Assembly: GCA_016647705.1 (NCBI GenBank)
Contig: CM028330.1
Span: 29,902,649 to 29,966,648, forward strand
Direction of reading: 5' to 3'
DNA length: 64,000 nt
DNA from: Eucommia ulmoides
Taxonomy: Eukaryota; Streptophyta; Magnoliopsida; Garryales; Eucommiaceae
Shown here piece by piece: positions 11,981 to 24,359 of this stretch. The translations under genes and the position numbers were made by a program. The first letter of the stretch is position 1, and each line of letters begins with the position of its first letter. A model generated the notes under the pieces. It was not told the DNA's origin and made no database searches. It saw only the letters and a program-made list of their open reading frames with translations.

Positions 11981-14900
11981 ATACGCTTCGAGAGAGTTCA
12001 AGAGAAAAGAAAAAAAATGGGAACACGAGGAAGTAGGTTAGCGTGGGGTGTGATCGTCACCTTTATCGTTGCCAGAGTGGTGTGTTCCTCCAGAAGGATG
12101 TGGGCGTGAGCGTCGTGTATGGGTGTGATCGGTGGAAGTGTATGCGGTTCATCTGCTCTGTTCGGTGGTGTATGTGTGTATGTTGTTTGCTGTTTTGTTA
12201 TCGTCGTGGGTGTGTAGGTGACGATGACTGTGTGTGGGATTTGTCTGGTATGTGCGATGTGCATGTGTGCCGTCGACATTGCGTGGGTGTGTGGGTAGTG
12301 TCGTTGGCCAGCTGACAGAGGGGGTACTTCGATCCGCCGTTCAACGTGTGTTTCGGTGTGTGTACTGTTGATAGGTGTGAAAAATCTATCTATTTCCAAT
12401 CCGAATTTGTTAGTTTTCTAATATGTTTATAGCTATTTTTATTATGTTTTAATTAGTTTTCATATTTTTTGTATAACTCAGGTGTGTGGGGAAAAAAGAT
12501 AAGAAACTGGAGCTAAAATGATGAGATCGAACCAAAGCGGTTCGAAGTTACAGTGGATAAACAAGCTCGGAGGCTAAAAGATGAAACAGGCCCACCGCTT
12601 AGGCGTCCAAACCACCGCCTAAGCGGTGAAGATGCTGAGAAGAGCAAAATGTTACTGACGGACGCTCGCCTAGGCGAAGATTCTATCGCCTAGGCGGAAA
12701 TCCAGCAAAGGATGCAGAAGGGCTACTGACAGCCGCTTGCCTAGGTGAAGTTTCCTTTACCTAGGCGGAATTTCAATAGAATGTTCTCCCAGTCCATCGC
12801 CTACTTCACCACCTAGGCGATCAGACCGAACAGACCGAACTCCGCCTAGGCACAATTTCCACCGCCTAGGCAGATTTGCCCTGCACAGTCTTCAGATATT
12901 TTTAGATATTTTTAGGATATTTTTGCTATAAATATCCCCTCTCCTCCCCCTTGGCCAAAGACTCTCTTGCCCCCGTGGATTTTTGATCCCCTTAGGCTAT
13001 ATCCAAGGGTATAGTTAGGGATTTTAGTGGTGGAGCTCGTATCCCGAAGTAGTGAAGACGGCGAATCAATCGTAGAGCGTTCTTAGCGATTTATCTTCGG
13101 ACGAGGCTAAGTTCTTCGATTGTTTTTCCTTATTTCTTTATCTTAGGAGTATGTGAGCATGTTTAGCTCGTTATTTTCTTGTATATGCAACTATGGCCTC
13201 GAGTTAAATATGGATTGTAGTAGGGATTAACACTATATTTATAATATGTTGTTTGGATGATTTCGGTGTGTTGTTTGTAATTGTTCTTCGTATTTTGATT
13301 GTATTTATTGTATTATTTGTTTATTATGTTTGGATTGATAAATGGAGAATACGAGGTTTTGACAAACCCCGGATTCGGATTAAGGTAAACAAACGCCACG
13401 ATTCTATAACCTGGTCGGGGTTTAAATCGTAGACAATCGATGACGTGGGGCAAGACACACGCTACCTAGGGTCGTTAAGACGTTGAGGGGGACCTCTTCG
13501 TTGACTCGAAGTTGCGTTGTATCCCTCGTTTTACACTCGGAAGAGGTGGCGAGGGAGTTTTAGAATGGAGATTGTCGATAGGGTAAATACAACGCGACGA
13601 TCGAATAACCCAGGAGGGAGTTGGATTATGTGCAATCAATGACGCTGGGCGAGAATCACGTGACCTAGGGTCGTTAAGACGTTGAGGGGGACTTCTATGT
13701 TGACTCGAAGTCATATATTCTCCCGTCTTACACTCGAAAGAGGTGGCAGTGGAGTTTACATACCGAGGTTGTAAAATAGATCGAACAATATAAACGCGAG
13801 TAAATCGGAATCGAACACGTATTTGTAAACACGTTAATCCCTAGGCAATTCTTCACCCTAAAACATATTAGCATATTAGTGTAGTTAATTTAGGTTATAT
13901 TAGTTTTAGTTTAATTAATTAATTACATTTGTTTTCGCCTAGATAAAATTAGGTCACGACAAATGCGGTATTCGATAGTAACGACAACAATCCCTGTGGT
14001 TATGATAACCCGATCTTAACGATCACACTATACTAAAACTTAGACCTCGTATACTTGCGAGAGTAAGTAGCGGTGTATTTTACACCCTATCAACTGTATG
14101 TGTGTGTTGTTCAGTGATCATCGTCGTCCATCATTCGTAGGGGGTGAGGGAGTCGTCGGTGGTGTGGGTGGTCGTCGGCTGTGTCGTTGGGTCGCTGGCA
14201 AAGTGTGTATGTATGTGTATGCCATCGTGTGCTGTTATGTGTTTGGGTATGCCGTTTGTTTGGTTGTTTCTCTATCTAGTGTGCATATTTTGGTGTATGT
14301 GGCCTGTTTATGGCCTTCCGTTCATTCCTGTTAGTGGGTGTATGTCGTCGTCGGTTAGTTTGGCCAGCGGTGAGTGAGAGTTAGAGAGAGAAAGCTTGTC
14401 GACGACGAGAATTTTAAAATAGAAACAGAAACGCAGAGTGGGCGGGTGATCGTTGGTGTAGGTTGGCCGGTGGTGGTGAGGAGAGCCGTTGGTGTAAGTT
14501 AGCCAACGGTGGTGAAAGGAGAGAGAGGAGCGTGTGGTCTGGACCAGGAACAGGAAACAGCGTAATCGCGGGGAAGAAGGAGAAAAAGGAAAAAAAAATT
14601 TACATAAACAACCCCAATAAAATCCAAAATCCATCTCGCGGCCGACAGATGATTCGGAGCAAGTAAAAATCTAAATCGACTACTATTTCGGTTAAATGGA
14701 ATTATTAGCGAATAGGATTATAATTTTGGAATCGTTAATTCTAATAAATGTTGTCACCGTCTATATTAACAAATACGTACAGTAATTATCAACGAAGCGA
14801 AATTAACCGAATAATAATTTTTCATAATAAAATGTGGGGACGGGAAAATTGTGAAACTTAGGGCTTGCATTGCATGAATAGGTTATTTTAAATAGATTAT

Positions 14901-15057
14901 TAATTTAAGCCCTATAACCATTAGGTTCGCAGGTACCGGCATCCCGATAGAGTGTGGTCAATAGCCATTTTGTAGAGCAGATAACCAGGTAAGTATACTA
15001 TCTTCTACGTGAATTTATGAATATTATTTTCGTATAAATTGTGAAAAAATATGGTTA
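11682..15057 (+). repeat. 5' LTR remnant of the chromovirus
   Basis: Aligns with 16460-18097 from cggatcgttgcatatgcata onward, including a (TA)n tract (11930-11978) and the TG-rich region, once the solo LTR at 12369-14092 is set aside. Several small frames in the TG-rich part are repeat sequence, not genes. Confidence 0.8.
12369..14092 (+). mobile_element. Solo LTR, Athila-like family (nested in the chromovirus 5' LTR)
   Basis: Bounded by TSD ACTGT (12364-12368 and 14093-14097); the sister LTR shows the uninterrupted site near 17106-17115. It begins TGATAGGTGTG and ends ACACCCTATCA. U3 carries palindromic words (12590-12880), TATA box TATAAATA near 12927-12934, and a leader with a roughly 190-bp block present twice in tandem (about 13360-13550 and 13560-13745). 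This two-block form is shared with the LTR at 55179. No coding sequence. Younger than its host. Confidence 0.92.
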
Positions 15058-15059
15058 GA

Positions 15060-16350
15060 CAGCAGCGTTACTTGCGACATTGACTCTGAGACCGACATTG
15101 ATCGACAATATCATTGAAGCACAGGAAACAGACGCCCAATTATAGAAGATCCGAATTGAAGTGAAAAATGGTCACAGAGCTGACCTATCATGTCAGGGAT
15201 GACGATGAGGCTTTGATGGTGGGAAATAGATTGTGTGTGCCTGATGATGCCAACCTGAAAAAAGATATCTTGGAGGAAGTGCACAGCCCAACATATGCAA
15301 TACACCCAGGCAGGACCAAAAGGTATCGGGATCTGCGAGAACACTATTGGTCGAATGAAATGAAACAAAAAATTGTTGAATTTGTTGCCAGATGTCTCAT
15401 TTATCAGCAAGTCAAGATCGAGCACCAATGTCCAAGTGGGTTATTGCAGCCTCTACCTATACTAGAGTGAAAATGAGAGCATATTACGATGGATTGCATT
15501 TCGGGATTACCCTGTACTCAAAACGGGCATAATTCCATCTGGGTAATCGTTGATAGGCTTACTAAATCTGCTCATTCTCTGGCAGTAAAAATGACGTACT
15601 CTCTCAATAAGTATGCCCAACTATATATTGATAAGATTGTTCAGTTACATGGTGCACCAGTTTCCATAATGTCGGACAGAGATCTGAGTTTTACCTCGAA
15701 GTTCAGACCGAGTCTCCAAACTACTTTAGGTACCAAACTGAAAGTCAGTACAACTTTTCATCCTCAGACTAACGGTCAATTAGAGCGTACGATTCAGATG
15801 TCGGAGGATATGCTGAGGGGTTGTGTTATGAAATTTCCTAGTAAGTTGGGATAATCATTTGACGCTAATGAAATTTTCCTAACAACTACCATTCAGTGAT
15901 CGAGATGGCATCGTATGAAGCGTTGTATGGCAGGAAATGCAGGACTCTAGTCTAACAGACTGAACCGAAATGGGAGAAAGAAAATTGTTGATGCTGGATA
16001 TTACTCAAATGACAGCAGACAAAGTAAAGGTGATTCAAAAAAGATTAAAGATTGCTCAGAATCGACAAAAGAGTTATGCTGACAAGCATAGGAAAAAGTT
16101 GGAATTTGAAGTGGGCGATCATGTGTTTTTGCATATATCCAGGTGGAAGGGCATAATGAGGTTCGAAAAAAAAAAGAAAAAAAGCTAAGTCTGAGATACA
16201 TCAGGCCATATGAGATTCTAGAACGGGTTGGTGCGACAGCATACCGACTTTTCTCACAACAAGAATTGTCCAGGTTACAGGACGTTTTCCACGTGTCAAT
16301 ACTTAGGAAATATGTGTCAATAGAGGAGGTGATGTGGGAATGAGAAGATG
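15060..16350 (+). pseudogene. Chromovirus integrase remnant
   Basis: The integrase of Ty3/gypsy elements joins element DNA to the chromosome. The remnant shows the zinc-binding region (LEEVHSPTYAIHPGRTKRYR, then CLIYQQVKIEHQ), the catalytic core (WVIVDRLTKSAHSLAV, APVSIMSDRDLSFTSKF, FHPQTNGQLERTIQ) and, after it, GDHVFLHISRWKG and a GPY/F-like module (RYIRPYEILERVGATAYRL, DVFHVSILRKYV). The order and the wording fit chromoviruses of the Del/Tekay kind. A clear chromodomain was not seen. Broken, with several breaks. Confidence 0.85.
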
Positions 16351-16451
16351 AGATAAAAAATAATAATAATAATAACAATAATAAATATCCGCACATGTTT
16401 AGCTAAGGTAACTAAAATTTCGGGACGAAATTTCTTTTAGGAGGGAAGGGT

Positions 16452-19348
16452 TGTAAGACTCGGATCGTTGCATACGCATAATCATTAGCTGCATTTTTGA
16501 ACATCTAGAAAATAATGGGGTAAAATGTGTCATTCCTAATTTGATTTAAAATTTTAGGGATTAATTAGCAATTTCCAAAATATTAATTTTAGGTTTGGGT
16601 TTAATTAATAACTTAACAAGAATTGAGGAGGGAGATTTATGTAATTAAAACTAAAATAATAATATATATAAACAAATGGGTAGATGATCTCATCCCACTA
16701 TTGTGCCTATATATATATATATACCATACACTTCGAGAGAGTTCGAGAGAAAATAAGAAAAATGGGAACACGAGAAAGTAGGTCGGCGTGGGGTGTGATC
16801 ATCACCTTTGTTGTCGCCGGAGTGGTGTGTTCCTCCGGCAAGATATGGGTGGGAGTGTCGTGTATGGGTGCGATCGGTGAAGGTGTATGCGATTCGTTTA
16901 CTCTAGTCGACGATGTATGTGTGTGTGTTGTTCCCTAGTTTGTTACCGTCATAGGTGTGTGGGTGACGGTGACTATGTGTGGGATTTTTCCAATGTGTGC
17001 GTTGTGCACGTTTGCCGTCGACGTTGCGTGGGTGAGTGTGTGGTGTCGTTGGCTGGCCGGCAGAGGAGGTGTTTCGGTCGGCCGTTCAGCGTGTGTTTCG
17101 GTGTGTGTACTATATGTGTGTGTTGTTTAGTGATTGTTGCCATCCGTCCGTCGTAGGGGGGTGAGGGAGTTGTCGGCGGTGTGGATGGTCATCAGCTGTG
17201 CCGTTAGGTCACCGGCAAAGTGTGTGTATGTCATCGTGTGCTGTTGTGTATTTGGGTATGTCATTTGTTTGGTTGTTTCACCGTTCAGTGTGTATATTTT
17301 GGTGTGTGTGGGTTGTTTGTGGCCGTCCGTTCAGTCCCGTTAATGGGTGTGTGTTGCCGTCAGTTAGTTCGCTCGGCGGTGAGTGAAAGTTAAAGAGAGA
17401 AAGCTCATCGACGAAGAGAATTTCAAAATAGAAACAGAAACGCAGAGTGGGTAGGTGATCGTTGGTGTAGGTTGGCCAACGGTGGTGAGGAGAGCCGTTG
17501 GTGTAGGTTGGCCAGTAGTAGTGAGGAGAGCCGCTGGTGTAGGTTGGCCGGCGGTAGTGAGGAGAGAGAGAGGAGCGGTGGTCTAGACCGGGAACAAGAA
17601 ACATTGCAGTCACGGGAAAGAAGGATGAAAAGGAAAAAACAAAATTACATAAACAACCCCAATAAAATCCAAAATCCATCTCGCGGCCGACGGATCATTC
17701 GGAACAGGTAAAAATCTAAATTGACTACTATTTTCGTTAAATGGAATTATTAGCAAATAGGATTATAATTTTGGAATCGTTAAGTCTAATAAATGTTGTC
17801 ACCGTCCATATTAACAAATGCATACAGTAATTATCAATGAAGTGAAATTAACTGAATAATAATTTTTCATCATAAAATGTGGGGACAAGAAAATTATGAA
17901 ACTTAGGGCTTGTATTACATGAATAGGTTATTTTAAATAGATTATTAATTTAGGCCATATTACCATTAGGTTCGTAGGCACCAGCGTCCCGATAGAGTGT
18001 GGTCAATAGCAATTTTGTAGAGCGGATAACCAGGTGAGTGTACTATCTTCTATGTGAATTTATAAATCTTATTTTCGTATAAATTGTGGAAAAATATGGT
18101 TATTTGAAATGGATGATTTTCTGATTTGTAGATCAAGTTGGTTTTGAAAAATGTTTTGTAGATGTAGATGGTTTCTAAAAGGGTGAAAAATGATTTGTTA
18201 GATCTAATTGGTTTCTAAAAGGGTAGAAAATGATGTTTTTTGGATCGATGGGTTGGTTTTAAAGGTGGGAAAAGAATTGTGGACCGAGTCATTTGTTTTT
18301 GAGGTGGAAAATGATGTTAGGTCCGACTATGCCATAGTATTTTCTTTTTGTAAGGGATGTGGATATTCTTCCCGTAAGGGATGTGGATTTTCTTCCCATA
18401 AGGGATGTGGATATTTTTCTCGTAAGGGATATGGATTTTCTTCTCTTAAGGGATGTGGATTGACCCGTCAGGGAGGGCAAACCCTATGGGTGGTATGGTA
18501 CCGTTGTAACTTCCGATCGTAAGATTAAAACGATCATATGGCTAGTAGAAGAATGGTATAGTGTATTGTAGTATACGATGAACTGACTGGATTGATTTGG
18601 GTTAGATATATTTTACTTTAAAATGGATTGGCATATAAATATATATATTACTTTGGTTGACCGGTGGGATATTTTATCTGGAATATTTGGACAGGTCGAT
18701 TTAAAATAATTTGAACTGGTTGTTTTAAAATATCTGGATTAATTGATCTAAAATAATCGAGTTGATTGATTTATAATGTTTGGATTGGATATTTTTAATA
18801 TATATATATATATATATATAGTGGTTTACTTCATTGGGGACTGGGATACTGGATTTTCATGCAATGTGTGATTTTATTATATCGGGTGTTTTAAATGCAT
18901 TATTTCTTTACAATGTAGACATAGGGGAATTGATTCCGAATGTGGTGTGCGATATGTGGTATTATCGTTATATTATTTCTTTTCATTGATGGCAGTGGAA
19001 CCGGGTATGTGATTATATTATTTTATATTTCGAAGTATGGTGTTTATTATTTATATTTGATCCATGAAATTTTTTTATTATTATAAAGACAGTACACCGA
19101 CAAAAGTTTTGGGGTGCAAGTACAACGGCTAGGTGCCCACTACTGGCACTAGGGAGAGTCCAGATGTAGTGTTGTGTTGGAGGTGAGTCGGTCGGACGTG
19201 AATCGTGGAAGGTTCAGGTATATATATATTTTATAAGAAAAATTTACAAGTAAGCGAGTGTGTTTGGATATTCGTGGGTTGGTCCGAGAACGTCAGGTTG
19301 ACATCACGCCCAGCCTCGGTTAACGAGTGCTCGAGGTGGGGTGCGACA
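16452..19348 (+). repeat. 3' LTR of the chromovirus
   Basis: Starts TGTAAGACTC right after the polypurine tract and ends GGTGCGACA; 2897 bp. It holds a TG-rich region (16830-17400), a 24-bp minisatellite (18350-18465), the inverted word GATCGT..ACGATC (about 18514-18534), and the ggcactagg block near 19145. This is the reference copy of the LTR family that appears as solo LTRs at 3966, 28849, 35216 and 60268. Confidence 0.85.
18350..18465 (+). repeat. 24-bp minisatellite with CCC-gtaa-GGG hairpins
   Basis: About five copies of taagggatgtggattttctt plus cccg; adjoining copies create CCCGTAAGGG or CCCATAAGGG inverted words. It lies at the place where the sister LTRs carry other hairpin arrays. 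Confidence 0.85.
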
Positions 19349-20316
19349 AATGTCACCTCAGGATGATCACCGACAATAGGGCACTTAAGCATGTAGATTT
19401 ACATATTTTTAATTTATTCAATAATTATTTTAACTTTAACTCTAACTCCAATATAAATTTCACGTCAAGTTAATATCCACTCGATAGATTCAATTAATTT
19501 GATTTTAATTGAAAGACTAAAATTTATGTAAAAATATTGAAAGACTAAAATATATTTATTTAAAAATAATAAAATAATTTTTCCAAACATATAAAAAAAT
19601 TAAACTAACTAACAAATTAAACATTTTTTAATTAAACAACTAAATTAAGAAATTAAACTCAAACTAACTATCGAGGTCTAACAATTTTTTTAAAACCATA
19701 TTGTAATTTATATTATCCTAATTTGTCACACTTTGAGGGACCAAAGTGGACGATTTTTAATTAAACATTTTTTAATTTAAAAACTAAATTAAAAAATTAA
19801 ACTAACTAACTAACAATTTTTTTTTTAAAACAATATATTAATTTATATTTTCCCACACATGTGTAATTTGCTCAAATTTTGAGGGACCAAAGTGCACAAT
19901 TTTTAATTACACATATTTTTAATTAAACAAGTAAATTAAAAATTAAACTAACTAACTAACAATTTTTTTTTTTTAAAACAATATATTAATTTATATTTTT
20001 CCACACATGTTTAATTTGCTCAAATTTTGAGGACCAAAGTGCACAATTTTTAATTACACATATTTTTAATTAAACAAGTAAATTAAATAATTGAAATAAC
20101 AATTTTTTTTTTTTAAGTGTATTAATTTATATTTTCCCACACATGTGTAATTTGCTCAAACTTTGAGGGGCCAAAGTGCAATTTTCAAATTTTGAAAAAT
20201 TGGAAAAATATAAATTAAAATATAAATTTCAATATATTGTTTTAAAATAAATTGTTTGTTAATTTGAGTTTAATTTTTTAAGTTAGTTGTTTAATTAAAA
20301 AATAATCAACTTAAAC

Positions 20317-20416
20317 TTATTAGAATTAGACTTGGAAATATCTTCTTTCTCATCTGCAATAATATATTGATTATTGCAGATGAAAAAGAAGATATTTCCA
20401 AGCCTAATTCTGATAA
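20317..20416. repeat. Near-perfect 100-bp palindrome
   Basis: Two 47-bp arms around a 6-bp spacer: the left starts ttattagaattagacttgga and the right is its reverse complement with three differences. It interrupts one unit of the TIR repeat. The following sequence (to about 20480) also differs from the neighbouring repeat units, so it is part of a small foreign insert. Confidence 0.9.
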
Positions 20417-20940
20417 CTTAAAGTCTATTATTGATGAAGTTGAAAACTTGCATTGGCTAAGTATTTATAACAAATTAAGCTCTTTATATATAATTGACAA
20501 ATTAATTTTATATTTTGAAAATATTATTTTATATAAGTTTAATATTTTATATTTTTCTAATTTGTCAAAGTTTGAGGGGCCAACGTGCATAATTTTTAAT
20601 TAAGCAACTAAATTAAAAATTAATCTCAAATTAACTAACAATTTATTTTAAAACAATATATTAAAATTTATATTTTCCCAATTTGTAAAATTTTGAGGAG
20701 GTCAAAGTGCATAATTTTTAATTAAATATTTTTTAATTAAACAACTAAATTCAAAAATTAAACTAACTAATTAACAATTTTAACTAAATTCAAAAATTAA
20801 ACTAACTAACAATTTATTTTAAAATAATATATTGAAATTTATATTTTCTAATTGACAAACTTTGAGGGGCCAAAGTGCATATTTTTTAATTAAACAACTA
20901 AATTCAAAAATTAAACTAACTAACTAACAATTTTTTTAAA

Positions 20941-21552
20941 GGGAAAAATACATTTTAAACCCTCTAGGTATTGGTACTTTTCTAAATGGTTCATCTCTGT
21001 TTGAGTGTTTCATTTTAAACCCTCTAGATATAATCACATTTTTATTTAGTACTTTCGCCAGAAATTCCATCTAAACTAACAGAATATAGGGACAAAATAG
21101 TCTTCTTACTTATTTTTAATTTTTTAATGATTTTTTTTTTTCTTTATCTCTCTCCTTCCCGATCATCTCTCTCTCTCTCTCTCTTCTTCCTTCCTTCTTT
21201 CTCTCTTTTCCTCCCTCCCTTCCTCCTTCATTTCACAAAGGTTGTTCACCCCTTGTTTTGAGGGTATTACACCCCTGTTAAAATAGGGGGTGTCCATAAC
21301 AGGGGGTGAAACGCCCCCTTAATAGTTGGTGGTTCACCCTCTGTTACGGGGGCTAGAATCACCCTCGTAACAGGAGAAGCACCCCATGTTACAGGGGTGA
21401 TTCTATCCCCTGTAACAGGGGCCAGTGGGGTAAGAGAGAGAGTGAGAGAAGTCAAAACAAAGAAAAAAGAAAAGAAAAATGTGTTGATACCTAGAGGGTT
21501 TAAAATGAAACGCTCAAACGAAGAGGGACCATTTAGAAAAGTGTCAATACCT
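20941..21552. mobile_element. Short TIR element (MITE-like)
   Basis: Opens GGGAAAAATACATTTTAAAC; a roughly 75-bp end segment (ggtacttttctaaatggttc ... accctctagatataatcac) recurs inverted at 21478-21550. The extreme right end is not symmetrical with the left, so it is clipped. The core (21240-21435) is an array of inverted words of the CCCCTGTTACAGGGG kind, preceded by a pyrimidine run with (CT)n (21135-21230). No coding sequence. The superfamily is uncertain because no TSD could be fixed. Confidence 0.7.
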
Positions 21553-22979
21553 AACTAACGAAAAAATTAAACAAGTGAACTAACTTACTAACAAAATAAA
21601 CAAACTAATTAACAAATTAAATAAGTAAAAACATAATAATTAAAATTAAACTAACCTCTAATGTTTTTTTTATGTTTAAAAAAATAAATAAATTAACAAC
21701 TAAACTAATTAATTAACTAACTAACTAACTATTTTTTTAAACAATATATTATGATTTATATTCTAATGTTTCTTCTCTTTGTTTTTATGGTGGAACCGTT
21801 TCTTAATATGAGTAAACATCAAATGGGATGTTCCAACCACTAAAAGTCTAATTTTTCTTTATAATTAGATTTTTTTGCCCACCAAATAAATAAATTTAGA
21901 GTGTAAAATCATGAACTATCTACTGTTTTGGCAAATAAAATTAATTTTTTCATAAACGTTTTGGGAATTTTTATTCTTGAAATATTTATAGGTTGAAAAT
22001 ACTTTTTGGTAATTATATCTAATGCGCCCTAACATAAAAATACCTAACTAACATTTTTTTGTAAACAATATATTATAATGTGTATTTAAATTTATATTTT
22101 CCCATAAATTGTACATTCTTTAATTAAATAACTAACAAAATAAATTAACTAACTAACTAACAAATTAAACAAGTGGACTAATTAACTAACTAACTAACTA
22201 ATTAACAAATTAAACAAGTAGAGGACTGCTAGTAACAAATAAACTAAATAAGTAAATAAGTAAAAAATATATTAATTAAACTAACAAATAAACTAAACAA
22301 AAAAATTAAAACAAACTTATATTTGTAGTAGGAGAAAAAAGTTGTGAAGTTATGAAATTTGTCAAATTTTGAAGAAGAAAATTAGGCAAATGAATGATGA
22401 ATACTTAGGTTAAATCGGGAAGAAAATGAAGGATGAACACTTAGGTTAAATCGGGAAGAGTATGAGAAAGGAGGCAAATGAACTCTTGGGAAGAGTATGA
22501 ATGAGGAATAAGGAATGAGGGATATGAGTTTACGTTGTTTATAGGTGTTTGGTCATGGTGTTCACAACGTCGGGAGCATTTTGTAGACTGCCCTTGCAAG
22601 CAGTCTACAAAGTAGCTGCAAAGGCTACCTACAAAGGTTGCCTTTGCAGCTAGTTGGTCAAACGGTACAAATGTACCCTTTGACCAACCTAAACGGTGTA
22701 TCACCGTTTTAAACAAACGGTGATACATCGTTTTTTATTTAATAGGTCTTGGCATTGTGAATGCCGAGACCATGAAAATATATATATATATATATTAAAC
22801 AGGTCCTAGGGTTGTGAATGCCAGGACCATGGAAAAAAAATTAAATAGGTCCCGATGTTCGGAACACTGTGGACCTTAGTCCCGGTGTTTTAAACGCCTG
22901 GTAACATAGGTTTGGTATTAAAGTTGATTTACGCATGTTTTCAGGATTTTTTTTAAATATAATATTTGTTTAAACAACC

Positions 22980-22990
22980 TTATCAGATAC
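22980..22990. repeat. Right target-site duplication of the Mutator-like element
   Basis: TTATCAGATAC; partner of 1545-1555. Confidence 0.7.
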
Positions 22991-24359
22991 TATTCTGGGA
23001 TCCAAATTCATCAAGAGGTCATAAAACCAGAAAACCACCACGCAACATAGGATGTCGGGCTTCCAACCACGAGAGAAGTAGGGTACACTTTAAAGTTACC
23101 TCCAGGATGGATATTTTGACAAGAGAAGAAGACCATCTGTAGCCAAAGATTTCCCAACTTCTGAATAAATAAGCCATGGAAGTCCCACCGAAGAATAGAA
23201 GCAATAGGATGCGATAATGCTAATCCCCCAACTCCGGTTCCTCTGGAGTAGGAAGGGTGAAAATCGACTCGCACACTAAGTTGTTATGCCAAATATGCAC
23301 TCCACTCCTCGCCTTTACTAGTATAGCACCTAAAGAGTCGGCTATCATCAGGTCATCGACTCTAAATGCCCAAATGGTCTCCTCAGCAAAATAAGTGGAA
23401 AGGGTAGGCACGTCATCCGAAATCTTGAGTGTCGATGTCCTGGGTCGACCTCGGGAGTGCTTTGGAGAACTCTCTTTAATCAAGATCTTAAGGGCTTTGC
23501 CTTTCCCATGCGAATGGCAAGGATGACGGCCACTGTCACTTGATTAACCAATGGCTGACATAATGTCATCTAAAAATAAAGTCAATGTTATCTTTAGGAT
23601 TTCGACTTGAGAGAAAAGTTGGAATCACTAAGATTCGTACATGACTTTTAGAAGACATATCAGACTCACCACTGTCTTTATTCCATAGAAACAATCATGA
23701 GTGGCCATGACTAATCTCTAACAATCTAGTATTGTTTGGTCATTAGGTGGCAAGGGATTAAGTTCATTACTCCAAGAGCAACGGTTGCAATTATACCTTC
23801 TTCATTGTAAGTGCGTGTCATTTATTACTTAAACTAGGGTATAATCAAGGAAACCGAGTTGAAAACTCCCGCCTCAACAAGTAAGACATACCAAATATTT
23901 GCCAGCCCATCTTACTCAGGAGAAATATCAAAATGCCAAACCCATACACTCCAAAGGACAAACAACAAATCCTAAAAGACAAAATGTACCATTAATCTAG
24001 TGTAATGAAAGATAACATCCAAGACTCTCTAAAGAAAAAATAAATGAGCTACAAGCCTTGACGACACAGGTAAGCACTCATGACCAGATACAATTCACAA
24101 AACTACATACCCAAGAGGTTGGGCCATCCGGTAAACTCCCAAATTCGCCACCTCGACAAACAGCGAGACAAACCGATTTAGCTTCACAATCTTGTAGCTA
24201 ATTAGTCTCCTCTCTAGTCCACTGGCTGGGGCATACTTCACACTGTTGCCACTCCAATCTATGACTAGGGAACATTTCATCCTATCCATGTTTTCCAAAT
24301 GGAAAAAGCGTCAATTTCATCTCACAACGAGAAACAAATGCGTCAATCATCGAAAAAAC

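Larger units (their letters stand above)
11682..19348 (+). mobile_element. Chromovirus-type Ty3/gypsy element (Del/Tekay-like), broken, with a nested solo LTR
   Basis: Parts seen: a 5' LTR remnant (11682-15057, holding the solo LTR 12369-14092), an integrase-bearing pol remnant (about 15060-16350), a polypurine tract gaggagggaaggg-like at about 16438-16450, and a 3' LTR (16452-19348). The two LTRs differ at about 13 of the first 245 aligned bases counted by eye, so the insertion is moderately old, on the order of a few million years under usual plant rates. The interior is far shorter than in a whole element and gag, protease and reverse transcriptase were not seen; it is broken in several places. 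It inserted in the Mutator-like element. Confidence 0.8.
1556..22979. mobile_element. Large Mutator-like (MULE) DNA transposon carrying a PMD gene
   Basis: The ends are long inverted repeats: left GAGTTGTTTACACAAATAAT and, on the other strand, right GGTTGTTTAAACAAATATTA, with matching sequence continuing for more than a kilobase. Flanking copies TTATTAGATAC (1545-1555) and TTATCAGATAC (22980-22990) agree at 10 of 11 bases, fitting the 9-11 bp duplications of Mutator-like elements. Once the later insertions are subtracted the element is roughly 9-10 kb. Inside are two unidentified plus-strand ORFs, a central fold-back and a minus-strand PMD gene, all decayed. No MURA-type transposase was recognised, so it may have been moved by a partner element. 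The superfamily call rests on the long TIRs and TSD length; it could be another long-TIR superfamily. Confidence 0.75.
19354..22979 (-). repeat. Right long terminal inverted repeat of the Mutator-like element, expanded
   Basis: Reverse complement of 1556-2990 from about 19415 on. It is longer than the left arm because a unit of about 125-145 bp, marked by the word tttgaggggccaaagtgca, occurs about seven times (19730 to 20880) against four on the left, and because a TIR element (20941-21552) and a fold-back (20317-20416) lie within. The outermost 600 bp (22330-22979) match the left end closely. Confidence 0.75.

Noticed and set aside
23220-23483. An 87-codon minus-strand frame beginning MIKESSPKHSRGRPRTSTLK as a named gene
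   Set aside because: It has an ordinary composition and may be a relic of a real frame, but I could not match it to any family, including PMD; left without a call.
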